Assembly: GCA_000349905.1 (NCBI GenBank)
Contig: KB722739.1
Span: forward strand, 1,966,294 to 2,026,489
Length of the DNA stretch: 60,196 nucleotides
Reading direction: 5' to 3'
Source of the DNA: Volvariella volvacea V23
Lineage: Eukaryota > Basidiomycota > Agaricomycetes > Agaricales > Pluteaceae
Part shown: positions 24,996 to 36,588 of the stretch, piece by piece
How the letters are laid out: every line of letters begins with the position of its first letter
Numbering within the stretch: position 1 is the stretch's first letter
Made by a program: the position numbers and the translations under genes
The notes under the pieces: generated by a model
Seen by the model: the letters and a program-made list of their open reading frames with translations, nothing else
What the model was told of the DNA's origin: nothing
Database searches by the model: none

Positions 24996-25003
24996 TACCC
25001 AAG
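24996..25003 (+). repeat. 8-bp target-site duplication, right copy
   Basis: TACCCAAG is identical to the left copy at 21179-21186. Confidence 0.9.
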
Positions 25004-25018
25004 CACAGTTAGTGCCTA

Positions 25019-25765
25019 TTAGGCTGTCCAGAAATCAAAGCTTTGATGCCTATTTCCATTACAAGACGCCAAGAATAACGGTTCCACAAGATTGCCAGAA
25101 TTGGTGACACAGTGCCCATATCGAGTAGATGTAATGGTACATGCGGTCGCGACGAGGGCGTCTTTCGTTCTGCTGATAAGTATCGTCAATGCATGCTTGG
25201 CAAACGACATGCCAGTGTTAGGAGCTGTGCAAATAAGGGGTAGAAAAGACTCATCAGGGATGTTAAAACGGATTGCAAATGTGGGGTCCTGAGTATCAAA
25301 ATGGCGAAGAGCAGGACACCAAATAAGATACTTACCGGTCATCACGCTGTTCGTTTAGTAGGAGTAGCTTGTTATTTCTCACCAAAGCAAGGAGGTAATG
25401 ATGACTTATGTCCCTATAGATCCTTTATTGGCACGAGCCGCATCAAGTACTATAATTCTGATGGCGCTTACTTGATAACATATTGAGAGGGGAATTGTCC
25501 ATTCTACTCGAACCTAAAATCGGCATAGCCAAGCATAGATCTATGATGGTTCATGTTGGTAATAGGCGCGTGTGGAGTGGAGGCAGGGAAGGCTCCCCAT
25601 TCTTGGGCGCCATTGGTGACGGAAACCCCAACGCCTTCAAAATTTGGATTGCACGTCGCACTGCGGTGAAGAAGTTGGCCTGCTCCCGTGAAAGGTGTAG
25701 CGAAAGAGATCGTCGGTAAGGAAGCCAAAAAAAGACAGTATCGTGGTGAAGGAAATGAATTGCAT
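25019..25765 (-). pseudogene. Secreted ricin-B-like protein family, copy A (broken)
   Basis: This is homologous over its whole length to the five intact minus-strand paralogues. The start MQFISFTTILSFFGF is in a different frame from the mature part (SATCNPNFEGVGVSV), so there is a frameshift in the signal peptide. An in-frame TAG at 25504-25506 follows DFRFE, where all others have Gln. In the third exon the Trp/Cys block HWHVVCQAC and the later part CVTNSG/FDFWT are again in different frames. The middle exon (DISHHYLLALVRNNKLLLLNEQ) is still open. It is the member closest to the hAT element and has the most lesions. Confidence 0.85.
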
Positions 25766-26614
25766 ACTGAACAGAGGAGATGGGTGAAATGAAGCGAAGA
25801 AGCCTGTGATGGAGGACTGAGGAATATACCGAATCGCATTAATATTGGAAAGGGCGCACGGAAAGGGAAGTCTTAACGTTCTCCAGATTCTATTCTCCTT
25901 CCTGATAAGCTGATCAGCATGAGCGTACATCGTGTTTGCCAAGTACTGCTCTATGGGTAGACCGGGTATCACAACAATGTTAACGTCAGTAATACCAAGC
26001 ATGGCCGATGAATTTCATGCTAGGACTGACCTAGCTTCTCAAGGTTTGATGTCATGTATGGAGACACGGGATCCTCGTTGTCACCAGGGTTTCGATTGCA
26101 CTGGCCCGGGTGTAAACAGCCCTAGGAGTTGCTTAGTGGAAGAATAGGAACCTAACGTTATACATGAAATCGTAGCAGTGCATCCATCGGTCGGGGCGGT
26201 GATGACTGCTCACCTCGCTAATTTAGCGTTCAATATCGGGTGTTAGGCCAAGTTCACGGGTGGAAAGGTCGGATAAGACTAAAGAGTGAAGCAGGCTGCC
26301 AATCGCTGCAATCAGATTTGGTGTACCAAATGCGCTGCCACGGCGTAGAAGCAATGTTTGAACAGATTGAGACGAGCAGCCCACATTCACGCAAAACAGA
26401 TATTCGGACATAGAAGAAGCACATACTACCTATTTACGTAGTGTATAAATACAAAGAGAGTTCAAAACAAAGTCCAAAATTCAAAGTATAACGGAAGTGA
26501 AAACCAATCACCAACGTAATCGCAGTAACTAGACTCCGTCATTCACCCAACAAAAATTTAATCGTTACTAGCCATTATCAGTTGTAGTCGCTATGGATTC
26601 TCTTAGAATCGCGA
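25766..26614. other. Upstream repeat unit of copy A and 3' flank of copy B
   Basis: Part of the tandem duplication unit: a TTAATA core element at 25836-25845, the TGATACCCG element at 25963, and a farther block around 26065-26125 (GAGACACGGGATCC and AACAGCCC) that recurs upstream of other copies. No gene is seen. Confidence 0.6.
25963..25971 (-). promoter_or_regulatory. Shared upstream element, copy A
   Basis: TGATACCCG in gene orientation, 198 bp upstream of the start codon. It lies in a longer conserved block that includes ATGCTTGG. Confidence 0.6.
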
Positions 26615-27358
26615 TTACAATCGGGTGGGCGTCCAGAAATCGAATCGTTGACGATCACTTCCATCGCAGTGCGACAAGAATAAGGTGTCCCCGAGGACGC
26701 CACTATTAGTAACACACCATCCAGCCCCAACTGAGGTAATGTTGCATGAAGTTGCGACAGGATAGCCCCTGCTTTGACTGACGTTGGAGGTGCACTCTCT
26801 GCAGACGACATGCCAGAGCTGTGTTCTGAATAGAACAGCAAGCAAACGAGTCAGAATCGTTATAATGTGATAACAAATCCGAGCTGGAGGGATAGAAAAT
26901 CGAAAATTTTAATTTAAGATAGTGCACTTACAGATCATCTCGCTGCTCATTGAGCAAAAGCAACTTATTGTCCCTCACTGAAGCAACCAAGTGACCATGG
27001 CTGATATCCCTATAGATCGCATTATTAAACACAACTTTGAAGACCGCAGTCCAAATAATACTCACTTGACAATATATTGAGGAGGATGTCGTCCGTTCTG
27101 CTCGAACCTGAAGTCAGGATGAACAAGCATAGGACCGCGGTGACTGAAGTTGATAATAGGCGCGTGAGGAACAGAAGCAGGTGAGGTTCCCCATTCTTGA
27201 GCGCTACTAGTGACGGAAATGCCGACACCCTCAAAGTTCGGGTTGCACATCGCATTGGGAATGATTGAGCGCGCTTCTTTGACAGGCGTAGCGAAAGTGC
27301 TCGTCACCCAGAAGGATGCAAAGAGAGATAGAGCGGTGGCGAAAGCAATGAGTTGCAT
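26615..27358 (-). CDS. Small secreted ricin-B-like protein, copy B
   Basis: Three exons, 27358-27066, 27009-26932 and 26825-26615, encode 193 aa. A signal peptide (MQLIAFATALSLFASFWVTS) is followed by a cut after an Ala in STFATP. The mature part has CNPNFEGVGISV, then HPDFRFEQNG, then a middle exon with VRDNKLLLLNEQ, then LWHVVCREC, CNITS, CVTNSG, LFLSHCDGSDRQRFDFW. The last block is the pattern of a ricin-type beta-trefoil repeat (GTxLxLxxCxGSxxQxF), which suggests carbohydrate binding outside the cell. Six cysteines are conserved in the paralogues. A core promoter GTATAAATAG (plus strand) lies 81 bp upstream. No lesion is seen. The trefoil assignment is from pattern, not structure. Confidence 0.8.
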
Positions 27359-28799
27359 GCTGAGAAGAAAGGAGGAAGGTGAGATGAAAGGATGAAATGG
27401 AAGATCGTCCGATGGGGGACTAAGGAAGATACGCACCTGTATAAATAGTAAAAGTGCGTATGGTCAAGGAAGACATTACGTCCGCCGAGCACTGCAACGT
27501 GCTGCGTAAAATTGTACTTGACCATTTCCTCCGAGATGAGGCTAAGTGGAGTGTAGCAGTTTTATGGCTATATCGGGTATCACAGCAGCGTCAGTAATAC
27601 CAAGCATAACACTCCTGCACCATGATCCATTTGTCAGAAGGTTCTTTTCTTCATCTGATTAGGGGGCTGTCGGTCGAGACACGAGATCGCCGTCGTCACG
27701 GTGTTTAGCAGTGTGGAAAGCCCTGACGTCCTGAACAAAGAAGGCACAGCCACGCGAGTTGCCATGCACTGGCAGAGGAGAGTACTGCAGCGTGGCCGGT
27801 ATCTTTGGGTGAGAGATCACATGCAGGTGAATCAGTATAAGACCCAAGAGCGGGAATTTAAGGCCACATACTCCGATCATCGACCTGTGAGCTATAATGA
27901 TCTAGCTGGGTAAACACGACATGCGAGTATGAAAGAAACGCAATTTGGCCTGCGGTTCACTGTAGGCATGTTTCGTCACCCATACGCTATCATTGGATTA
28001 AGGAAGCATATTGCATTGCAGTGAATGTGCTGGATCGCTTTTTTAATAGGCGTAGAGCACCTCATCGCCGCGGAGGCCAGACGGGACAGGACCTCGGCAA
28101 CGCGATTAAATTGCACGCTGATATGCATAGAAATGAGAGGGTTAAAAAGAGAAGCGAAAGGACCTCTGATTTGATTAGAGGACTGAGGGCCGTATGGACC
28201 CATATCAAACGGTATATGGAAGAGGAGAACTTGGGTCTACTAGACCCTGTGTGCTCTAGGTGTCGTCTTAATAGGTTGATCGACTTGAGTACACATCATA
28301 TTCGCAGAGGTTAGCCTAGTCAGGGAGTACTGCTTTGTAGGTAGACCAGGGTGATTGGTCGTTCACCTCGCTAAATGCGTCAGCCATTTAGGGATTGGAT
28401 GGTGAAGATGAGTTCGCATAACTACTTGTGTGGCTTGTGAGTTGCTTCCTGCGTTTCTCAGCACCAACCATGGCGGCTTGATCAGGTGGAGATCATTCCG
28501 GTATGAAGGAAATCTTGTCAGTAGCCGCAACTGGACTGTAACCTCGATTCTATAACGTGCACTGCCACAGATGTAAAACTGCTCAACAGAAGCAATCTGC
28601 ACTCCAACACAATAAATATCCTCATCATAGGAGAAACATGCTGTATACGTATTTGCGGGATATAAATATACAAACCACAGACAATACAAAGAACAGTCCA
28701 AAGGTCAAAATTGAAGTCGAAGGACACAGCAATACATGAAAATCCTATCCGTTCATCCTCCCAAATAATATCTAGCCATGACAAATCCCACTGAAATTA
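27359..28799. other. Intergenic part of the tandem unit, copies B to C
   Basis: Holds the copy B promoter (elements at 27439 and 27574) and a farther conserved block near 27680-27750 (CACGAGATCGCC, GGCACAGCCACG) also found upstream of copies C-E. The plus frame 28021-28314 has no recognisable product. Confidence 0.55.
27574..27582 (-). promoter_or_regulatory. Shared upstream element, copy B
   Basis: TGATACCCG in gene orientation, 216 bp upstream of the start codon. Confidence 0.6.
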
Positions 28800-29540
28800 T
28801 CACGGATTTAGGGCTGGTGTCCAGAAATCGAATCGCTGACGATCGCTTCCATTGCAAGGGGATAAGAATAGAGTTCCTCCTCGATTTCCAGGATTAGTAA
28901 CACATTCCCCAGTGGGAACGGACGTAATGTTGCATGCATTCGAGACCGGGTGACCACGGCTTTGGGTAACATTGCTACCACATTCTCTGCAAACAACGTG
29001 CCAGAGTTGAGTTCTGTGGATAGGATAATAAGTTTGATAGGTCGAGAAGATTGTTAACCAGGCGGGAGCCCAAGTGCTGAAAAATAGGAACTATAATGGT
29101 ATGCTTACGGGTCGTCACGCTGCTCGTGGAGTAGGAGCAACTTATTATCCCTTACAGAAGCAACCAAGTGGCTATGGCTGACATCCCTATAGACCATAAT
29201 TTAAGTACAAGCCCCGCGAATATTATATTTCCAAGAAGATGTACTTAATAATGTACTTGGGGGGATATTCCCCGTTTTGCTCAAATCTGAAATCGGGATT
29301 GCCAAGCATAGAAGGGCGATGGCTGAAGTTAATGATCGGTGCATGAGGGACCGAGGCAGGCGAGGTTCCCCATTCTTGGGCACTGTCAGTGACCGAAATC
29401 GCAACACCCTCAAAGTTTGGATTGCACATCGCATTCGGAATAATAACTTGGCGCGCTTCCTTGACAGGTGTAGCGAGAGTGCTTGTCACCCAGAAGGATG
29501 CCAGGAGGGACAGAGTTGTGGTGAACGCAATGAGTTTCAT
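28800..29540 (-). CDS. Small secreted ricin-B-like protein, copy C
   Basis: Three exons, 29540-29245, 29186-29109 and 29013-28800, encode 195 aa with the same exon phases as copy B. The signal peptide is MKLIAFTTTLSLLASFWVTS. Conserved blocks CNPNFEGVAISV, NPDFRFEQNG, VRDNKLLLLHEQ, LWHVVCREC, CNITS and SDRQRFDFW are intact. The upstream TGATACCCG element is degenerate in this copy: plus strand reads CGGCTATAC at 29720 within an otherwise aligned block. The core element GTATTAATAG is at 29617-29626. Confidence 0.8.
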
Positions 29541-30455
29541 GTTGAGAAGAAGGAAGGTGAGATGAAGGAATAAAGCAGAAGGACGTTTGATGGAGGACTA
29601 AGGAAGGTACGCACCTGTATTAATAGTGAAATATGTATGACTTAGGAAGGCCTTTCGTCCGCCGGTTTCCTTAACGCGAGGTGGATACTTAGTGGAATGT
29701 TACAGCTTTATGGGCACACCGGCTATACGACAGTGTTAGCGGTACTATTCGCGATGCCCCGTGTCACGAACTTTTTGCCGGATGGCATTTCTCTTCGTCC
29801 GATTGGACGAGCCGATTGAGACACGAGATCGCCATCGCTAATGGGCTAAGCTGTGGTAGATATCTTAATGGACCGAACAAAAGAGGCACAGCCCTGCGAG
29901 TTTCCTCCATAGTCAGTCACTAATCGATGCAAGGGCACTGTAGGCCGTTGGGTATCGACATCGATCATCTTGCATGCGACACGCGCTTTGTGACGAGCCC
30001 GTTCTTTCTGAATGGGGTCCATACGAAGTAGGTGGGTCAAAGTTAAGGGTCCCTGAGTAGAAATACAAGAACATATCCTTGATCAGCTTGTGGGTGATGT
30101 TATCCCAGGTAGCTTGAACGCGACATGCGAGTAGGAAACTGAGGGCGTTTGCTAATCACCATAATTGAATTCCAACTCACGTTATACTGCGTGTACTGCC
30201 ATTGGCTTGAGGAACGGAAGCAGTGGGATTTAAACACAGGATATCCCAGGCGATGGAAAAACACATTGTATGCCAAGTGAGTAGTATGTACATGTAAGGT
30301 GCAGACCATAGTACTGAATCACGAATCCAAAGTCCAAAATTCAACTATAAGTGCCCTAAACCAAGCGCTCATCCCGCTACCCAAATGTAAACTCTCGTCC
30401 AGAAGGTCCTTTCTTCACGATAAATCTTCTTGCAGAGAGACTTCAAAAAGCGAAT
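29541..30455. other. Intergenic part of the tandem unit, copies C to D
   Basis: Contains the copy C promoter and a block around 29820-29905 (ACACGAGATCGCC, GGCACAGCCCTGCGAG) homologous to 27680-27750. No gene is seen. Confidence 0.55.
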
Positions 30456-31186
30456 CTAAGACGTCCAAAAGTCAAAATTCTGGCGATTTGTTCCATTGCA
30501 AGGAGCCAAAAACAATGGCAGCCCGCGAACGCCGGTATTAGTGACGCAGTGTCCTGTCGGAACAGATGTGATATTGCACCCAGTCGCGACTGGTGCACCT
30601 CTGATCCTACTGATATTGGCTTCGCAAACTTTGCAGACGACATTCCAGCGTTGGGTACTGCGTGGATAAGACCGAAAAATAGACCAATCAGAGACGCCAT
30701 AACAGGAAAGAAGATGGGTAGGATAACGGAGGAGAGCATAAGACGAGCAGGTACACTTACTAGTCATCGCGTTGCTCGTGCAGCAAGAGCAGCTCGTTAT
30801 CCCTCACAGAAGCGACGAGTTGATGATGGCTGACATCCCTACGTCGTTCCATTAGGCATCACCCCTATCCATTTTTACAATGCAACTTACTTGACAATGT
30901 ACTCGGTGGGGAATTGTCCGTTTTGCTCAAACCTGAAATCGGGATAGCCAAGCATAGAAGGACGATGGCTGAAGTTGATGATAGGTGCGTGAGGAACCGA
31001 AGCGGGCGAAGTCCCCCATTCGTGATTGCTGTCGGTGACGGAAACACCGACGCCTTCGAAGTTCGGGTGGCACATCGCATTGGGGAGGACGAGCTGACGT
31101 GCTTCTTTAACGGGTGTGGCGAGGGTACTCATAGCCCAGAAGGAGGCCAGGAAAGACAGAACGGCGGTGAAAGCGACGAGCTGCAT
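30456..31186 (-). CDS. Small secreted ricin-B-like protein, copy D
   Basis: Three exons, 31186-30891, 30838-30761 and 30657-30456, encode 191 aa. The signal peptide MQLVAFTAVLSFLASFWAMS is followed by TLATPVKEARQ, CHPNFEGVGVSV and YPDFRFEQNG. The 78-nt middle exon codes for VRDNELLLLHEQ, and the last exon for RWNVVCKVC, CNITS, CVTNTG and NRQNFDFW. All splice phases match the family and no stop interrupts it. The core element GTATTAATAT is at 31264-31273. Confidence 0.8.
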
Positions 31187-32507
31187 GTTGAGGGAGTGCA
31201 AGGTTAATGAAAATGAGGGTAGGATGGTAAGCCTCCGATAGAGAACAAAAAATGTACGCACTTGTATTAATATTAAAAAATAAGGAACCGCTTTGTGTCC
31301 TGCTGCGCATCAGAACAATCGATGTGAATGTCCATCGTCTTTGTTGACATGAGGCTAGATGGTAGATCACTGTCATGGGCAGACCGGGTATCACAACAGC
31401 GTCAGTAATGCCAAGCATGATCTACCTGTGCAATAATACCAGGGAAGAAGGTCGATTGCTTCTGCCGATTTAGGATCATTAATTGACACACGAGATCATC
31501 ATTGCCACCAGAGCTCAGATCATTACGGTATGAGTATGCTAGGAGCACAGCCACATCCGTTTCAGCGTCTATTGATTGGAGGGACTGGTATGACAGATCT
31601 AGTCGTCGTATCAGGTCGTCTGGTAGGCGACGCGCTCTGCGGTGAGCTTGACGTTTCAAAGTCTGAAGACAATTGTTTCTTGTCAGCTTAAATTAGGCCC
31701 TCATTGACGCCCCTCACTGACTAATGTTGAATAAATACGAAACACAATACGGCTGATGCTCTAGCAAGAACTACCTGTAACCCAGATGCAAACTAACCGC
31801 AACTCAAGAGATTTCAGGAGTGGATGTAGAACAGCCCAACGCACACATGATGACTTTAACTGAACCCTGGCGCAATGGTGTCAGTATTTGCGACCTCAGT
31901 GTAAGTGTGGATATACCAAAAATTACACTTTGCATGTCAACACCAGTGTGGTCGCTCGAATGGTGAAGCCGGTGAAGAGAGGTGGTACGATGAGAGCGGG
32001 AGTTGGTCAGGACACCGGTTTGACAACCGATATACCCGGTAGTTGTGTGTAATGGGCTAGGAACACGGGAATATGAATACCGTCGGTGGAGTGAATCCAC
32101 ATCTTGCCGGTGGTGAACGAGATGCTCAAGGCCAAGGAACAGTTGGTGTATGTACTCGAATGGCTCGTTGGTTTCGCTGTCTCTATCGTCGTTGATCGCA
32201 GTCAAATAATCAATTGATTAATCGGATAACATTCGGGCAAGAAGGGGACCCCTATCGATGGGGCATGTCATTATCGCGTCGGAAGTGTATTGCTTCCGCA
32301 AAGAAATGTGTCGCAAATGCAAATCTTCCAAAGGATGTATAGAGTATCAGGAATTCAAAAGTTTGCATGTAAAGTACAAATCACGAAACGCGACGTGTAG
32401 AGTAGAGTCGTTAGCTTGTCCGTGCCTAGCAGCTACATTACATCACAAATAAATGATTGAAAGCTCTTCTCTAAAACCGACATCCCTTCATCAACCCATC
32501 ACTCAGA
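31187..32507. other. Intergenic part of the tandem unit, copies D to E
   Basis: Contains the copy D promoter elements and a conserved farther block at about 31488-31560 (ACACGAGATCATC, GCACAGCCAC). The minus frame 31804-32205 has no recognisable product. Confidence 0.55.
31385..31393 (-). promoter_or_regulatory. Shared upstream element, copy D
   Basis: TGATACCCG in gene orientation, 199 bp upstream of the start codon, next to the ATGCTTGG block. Confidence 0.6.
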
Positions 32508-33199
32508 TTAAATGTCTATCGGGGTCCAGAAATCAAAGTTCTGGCGGTCTCTTCCATCACAAGGAGCCAAGAACAATGCCTCTCCCCTCACACCACTGTT
32601 GGTGACGCAATACCCAGTTTGAACGCTTGTGATCTGGCACCCGACAGCGACTTGACCCTTGGTTTGGCTGATATTGGTTCTGCATTCATCACAAACGACG
32701 TTCCATAGTTGAGTCCTAAATAGAGAGCGAGTTAGGATGCTTTAGTGAATTCATTATTGAGGGGATATACTTACGGGTCCTGGCGATCCTGATGAAGCAA
32801 GGCCAGTTGGTTATGCCAGACAGAGGCAACCAACTCGTTGTGGTCAATGTCCCTATTACCATCCGATGGATGTCAATACCAGATCTCGCCATCGCAAACT
32901 TATTATAATGCTTACTTGATGATATAGCGAGAAGGATCCTGGCCATCTTGCTCGAACCTAAAGTCGGCATAGACCAGCATGGAGCCACGATGGCTAAAGT
33001 TGGTGATGTGTGCCCGAGGAACTGAGGCGGATGAAGTGCCCCATTCATCGGCACTATTGGTCACAGAAACACCAGCGCCTTCAAAGTTGGGATGGCACAT
33101 ATGGTAGTCTCTCGTTTCTTTGATAGGTGTAGCAGAGGTGCTTGTAGCACAGAAGAGAGAGGCGGCGAGGGATAGAAGGGTAAATGCGATGAACTGCAT
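32508..33199 (-). CDS. Small secreted ricin-B-like protein, copy E
   Basis: Three exons, 33199-32916, 32852-32775 and 32715-32508, encode 189 aa. The signal peptide is MQFIAFTLLSLAASLFCATS. The mature part has CHPNFEGAGVSV, YADFRFEQDG, a divergent middle exon (VWHNQLALLHQD), LWNVVCDEC, CQITS, CVTNSG and DRQNFDFW. With copy F it forms a subgroup (CQIT, DGQDP). Core element GTATTAATAC at 33290-33299. Confidence 0.8.
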
Positions 33200-34399
33200 G
33201 CTCGGAGGAAAGGAGACGGTGTACGAGATGAACCTGAAAATGAGAAGAGGCTGGAACAGATGATGGTGGGATAGGAAAATAGAAGACTCGTATTAATACT
33301 GTCCGACGCGCGGAACTTAGGAAGTACTCACGTTCACCAGACGCTGTGTGACCCCGCGTACTATGAGCGCCCAGTCAGTTTTGCCTACATGAATGGGGGG
33401 AAGGGTCCATAGCATTCCGGCCAGTGCGGGTATCATACCCAATATTGAGCAATGCTTGGCCTGGTCTACCTGTTCATTGAGGCCCAAGAAGATACTCCTT
33501 CCGGATGCGTGTACTGATGTGATATCATGAGACGCGAGATCCCCATAGATTAAGTCTTACCAGTGCGGATAGCCCTGGGGTCTGCAAGGATCAAAGGAGG
33601 AAGGAGCACAGCCACGTGTTTCGATATCAAGAGACGGCGTTGAAAATAATGCGCACGTGTACAGCCCGGCCACTGGCGGCTCATGCAATTGGCTGAGCAG
33701 AAACACTGAATTGTCATAGTATGGTCGTGAAGATGTGAGCGCTTCGTCTAACTTTCTAGCCTTGTCGCATTAAACGCGGGGATTGGAGTAGTTGTCCAGT
33801 TCGTAAATCGAAAAGCAGGAGCCTCTGCACCCAAAAGCGTCATTATTTTGTAAGCTTACTGGCTGCAGAACAATACCATGCACGCCAAGTGTGGTTGACG
33901 AGCTGGTCAGCGTTCTTCAACTCCACAGTCCGTGGAGAAGGAATTGCTGGTCACCTCATTTGGAAATTTGTAACTGCCAGCTAAACGCAGCCACACTTGG
34001 AAGCAACGGAGTTTGCCGATAGTGGACTTAGGCCGTGTGATTTTGTGTTCGTAGAGTGGGTCAAGATAGTTGTGTCCCTCCGGCAGTAGCAATTATCGTC
34101 TGGCTCGAGATTAAGTATCCCAACTTAGAGGGCGGTATGACGACCTACTCCAACAGAGGTAGGATGTATGGCAAACCAACATGTGCAGTGCCCGTTCTTG
34201 TAGGTTCGCGTCCATGAATGCCTAGCCTGCTTGGTTGAAGGCGTTGCTTTTAATACCCTAGACCTTGCTCATTTTTCATTACCTCCCCCACAGACACCTT
34301 CAACCCTTTATCTGACTTTGTTTTCCAATCACAGCACGCTCAAACTCCACCAAGAGCACCACCAAGAGCAGAAGTATTTGGAAAAGGGCAGCGAAACAG
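33200..34399. other. Intergenic, copy E promoter and flank
   Basis: Contains the copy E promoter and a farther conserved block at about 33530-33620 (GACGCGAGATCC, GCACAGCCACG). The rest, up to the decayed membrane protein, has no recognised feature. Confidence 0.5.
33427..33435 (-). promoter_or_regulatory. Shared upstream element, copy E
   Basis: TGATACCCG in gene orientation, 228 bp upstream of the start codon. Confidence 0.6.
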
Positions 34400-35325
34400 A
34401 CTGTCTAGTTACTGAAGGGATTTTTGATCCAGATTTCAGATTTGTTACCTCTCCCTTCTTCTCATCCAAGGTCCTAGCCGTCATCAGAGAACTTCTTGCC
34501 TTATACAACAAATGCGATAGTCGCCCTGGTCCAGGACATCATAAACGTAAATCATGCACGGGGGTAAGTTCTGCTTTTAACACTCCATTTTTGGATGTTC
34601 GTTCGTGAGAGGCGTTATTCGCATTTCACGAACCTATCTTGAATAGGTCTCACCACTTGCTTCTGCGCATCGAGTTTCCACACCATCGCGTATATGAGTA
34701 ATAGCAACATGACTTACCCCCTGCAAAACTAGCCGCGATTCCTTCAACATCTCCATAGTCTTCTGTTTTCCGCCATTGCGACGCTTCCTAAGTATGCGTA
34801 GACAAAGGAGAAGGTCAAGGGCTGATAAGGCATTCGTAGCCTCGATTGTGATGATAGTTTACTGGGCACTGCTCGCCGACTCGGACAACTTCGACACCGC
34901 CTATTCTAGTGAGTAAAGCCTCTCCCACACCAGACAAGACACCGACGCTTTTGCTAGCATAGAGAGATATTGGTCGGCATCTCTTGAATACTGTGTTCGC
35001 TCTGCTAGAAATTGCGATTAGCAACATTGACCCACCTCCATGGCTGCACCTACCAGCCTGCCTCGTTCTTCTCTGGTGTTATCTCGGTGTTGCGTATATT
35101 ACACTTGAGACTCAGGGGTGATATCGTGAGTCTTTTCTGAGTGACATAACAAGCTCTGATTTATGTCCTCGTGTGGCGTATCCCATCCTCAACCCTCAAG
35201 AACAAGGTGCAGCGCTGGCGGGTTATATAATCGGTATCACCGTCAGCGAATGCATTTTATTCACACTCGTCTGGGCATTGATGACACTAAGAGTCAGACT
35301 GACCTCAAAAATACAGTCCTCATAA
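34400..35325 (+). pseudogene. FAR-17a/AIG1-like membrane protein, apparently decayed
   Basis: Exon-like blocks in order: FDPDFRFVTSPFFSSKVLAV (exon ending near 34550), YSHFTNLS then TGA then IGLTTCFCASSFHTIAYMS (34620-34690), RFLQHLHSLLFSAIATLP (34737-34793), VMIVYWALLADSDNFDTAYS (34850-34910), LNTVFALLEIAISNID with PPPWLHLPACLVLLWCYLGV (34985-35095), and YPILNPQEQGAALAGY with a last helix (35178-35325). The helix order and motifs resemble fungal FAR-17a/AIG1-like proteins. No ATG opens the first frame. An in-frame TGA lies at 34640-34642, and one splice junction does not keep phase, so I call it a pseudogene. The family call is from pattern only. Confidence 0.45.
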
Positions 35326-35882
35326 CCTTCGCCGGCAAAGGTGTAAACAGGGTGGGTGGAAGTAAGAATGGTAAGGTGGCAAGCATACGGTGACCGTGAT
35401 GAGCTAAAAGTTCGACAGTGTCACGAAATCTTTGTCGGCATATTTAATTTTTAATGAACCAACAAGTTTCACGACCATGGATTTTCAATTCTATTGCTTA
35501 CTATTTTTCATACTTCAAGTTGGACTAATTAAAGCACTTATTGCCAATCCAAACTGCTGCGCAGATCGATTTTTACGAGCTGATCTCGATATAATTTTAT
35601 CTCTACGGAATTCCCAATGGATACCATTTGTGATATTAAAATTGTAAAATATCTTATGCATTATGAAGCCAAAGTTTCGCGCATCAGATAACGTTTGAAA
35701 GCGGATATGTTAAAGTCATGAATTTATGGGCGTTGAAAGAAACAGACAAAATGTCATGAAAGTTCTACATAGCACAATACAACGTCTAGATTTGCACATT
35801 CATGCCCAAAAATCACATAATGATCAAGTCAGAAATTAAGATGCGCTCATCATCGAAATTCTCCCAAACCCCGATCTCGAAC
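35326..35882. other. Intergenic, AT-rich, nothing recognised
   Basis: Between the decayed membrane protein and secreted copy F. No motif or repeat was noticed. Confidence 0.5.
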
Positions 35883-36588
35883 TTAGAATGGGGTCCAAAA
35901 ATCAAACCTCTGGTGATCACGTCCATCACAATGAGCCAAGTACAACGGCTCCCCTTTCACTCCAGTATTGGTAGCGCAATATCCATTTGTGACGGATGTG
36001 ATCTGGCACCCGGCGGCAACGTGGCCTCTGATTCTGCTGATATTGGTTTTGCATTCGTGGCAGGCGACGTTCCAGAGTTGGGATCTGTGCAAGGGAAAAG
36101 TGGGATGAGATAGAGAGTTGTGAGGGAGTTGTAATGACAGTTGAAGAGAGCACTTACTGGTCGTATCGGTCTTGGTTGAGCAGAAGAAGCTTGTTGTCGC
36201 GCACAGATGCGACCAACTCGTTGTTATCGACGTCCCTATTCGATGTCCCATAAACGTCAGTGTTAATTCCACGGGGTTTGTATAGCTACGGCACCCACTT
36301 GATGATATAACGAGTAGGATCCTGACCGTCTTGCTCAAACCTAAAGTCGGCATGAGCGAGCTGCCATCCACGATGGCTAAAGTTGATGATGGGTGCATGA
36401 GGAACCGAGGCGGGCGATGTGCCCCATTCTGCGGCGCTGTTGGTCACGGACACGCCGACGCCCTCAAAGTTTGGGTGGCACGTTCCAGAGTGGGAGCTTC
36501 GAGATTCCACGATAGGCGTAGCAAGTGCGCTTGTACCACAGAAAAGAGAGGCGGCGAGGGTTAGAAGAGTGAAGACGGTGAACTGCAT
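35883..36588 (-). CDS. Small secreted ricin-B-like protein, copy F
   Basis: Three exons, 36588-36299, 36235-36158 and 36084-35883, encode 189 aa. The signal peptide MQFTVFTLLTLAASLFCGTS is followed by ALATPIVESR, CHPNFEGVGVSV, HADFRFEQDG. The middle exon codes for VRDNKLLLLNQD and the last for LWNVACHEC, CQITS, CATNTG, HQRFDFW. The first donor is GTGGGT, weaker than in the paralogues, but phase and length fit. Core element GTATTAATAC at 36680-36689. Confidence 0.8.
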
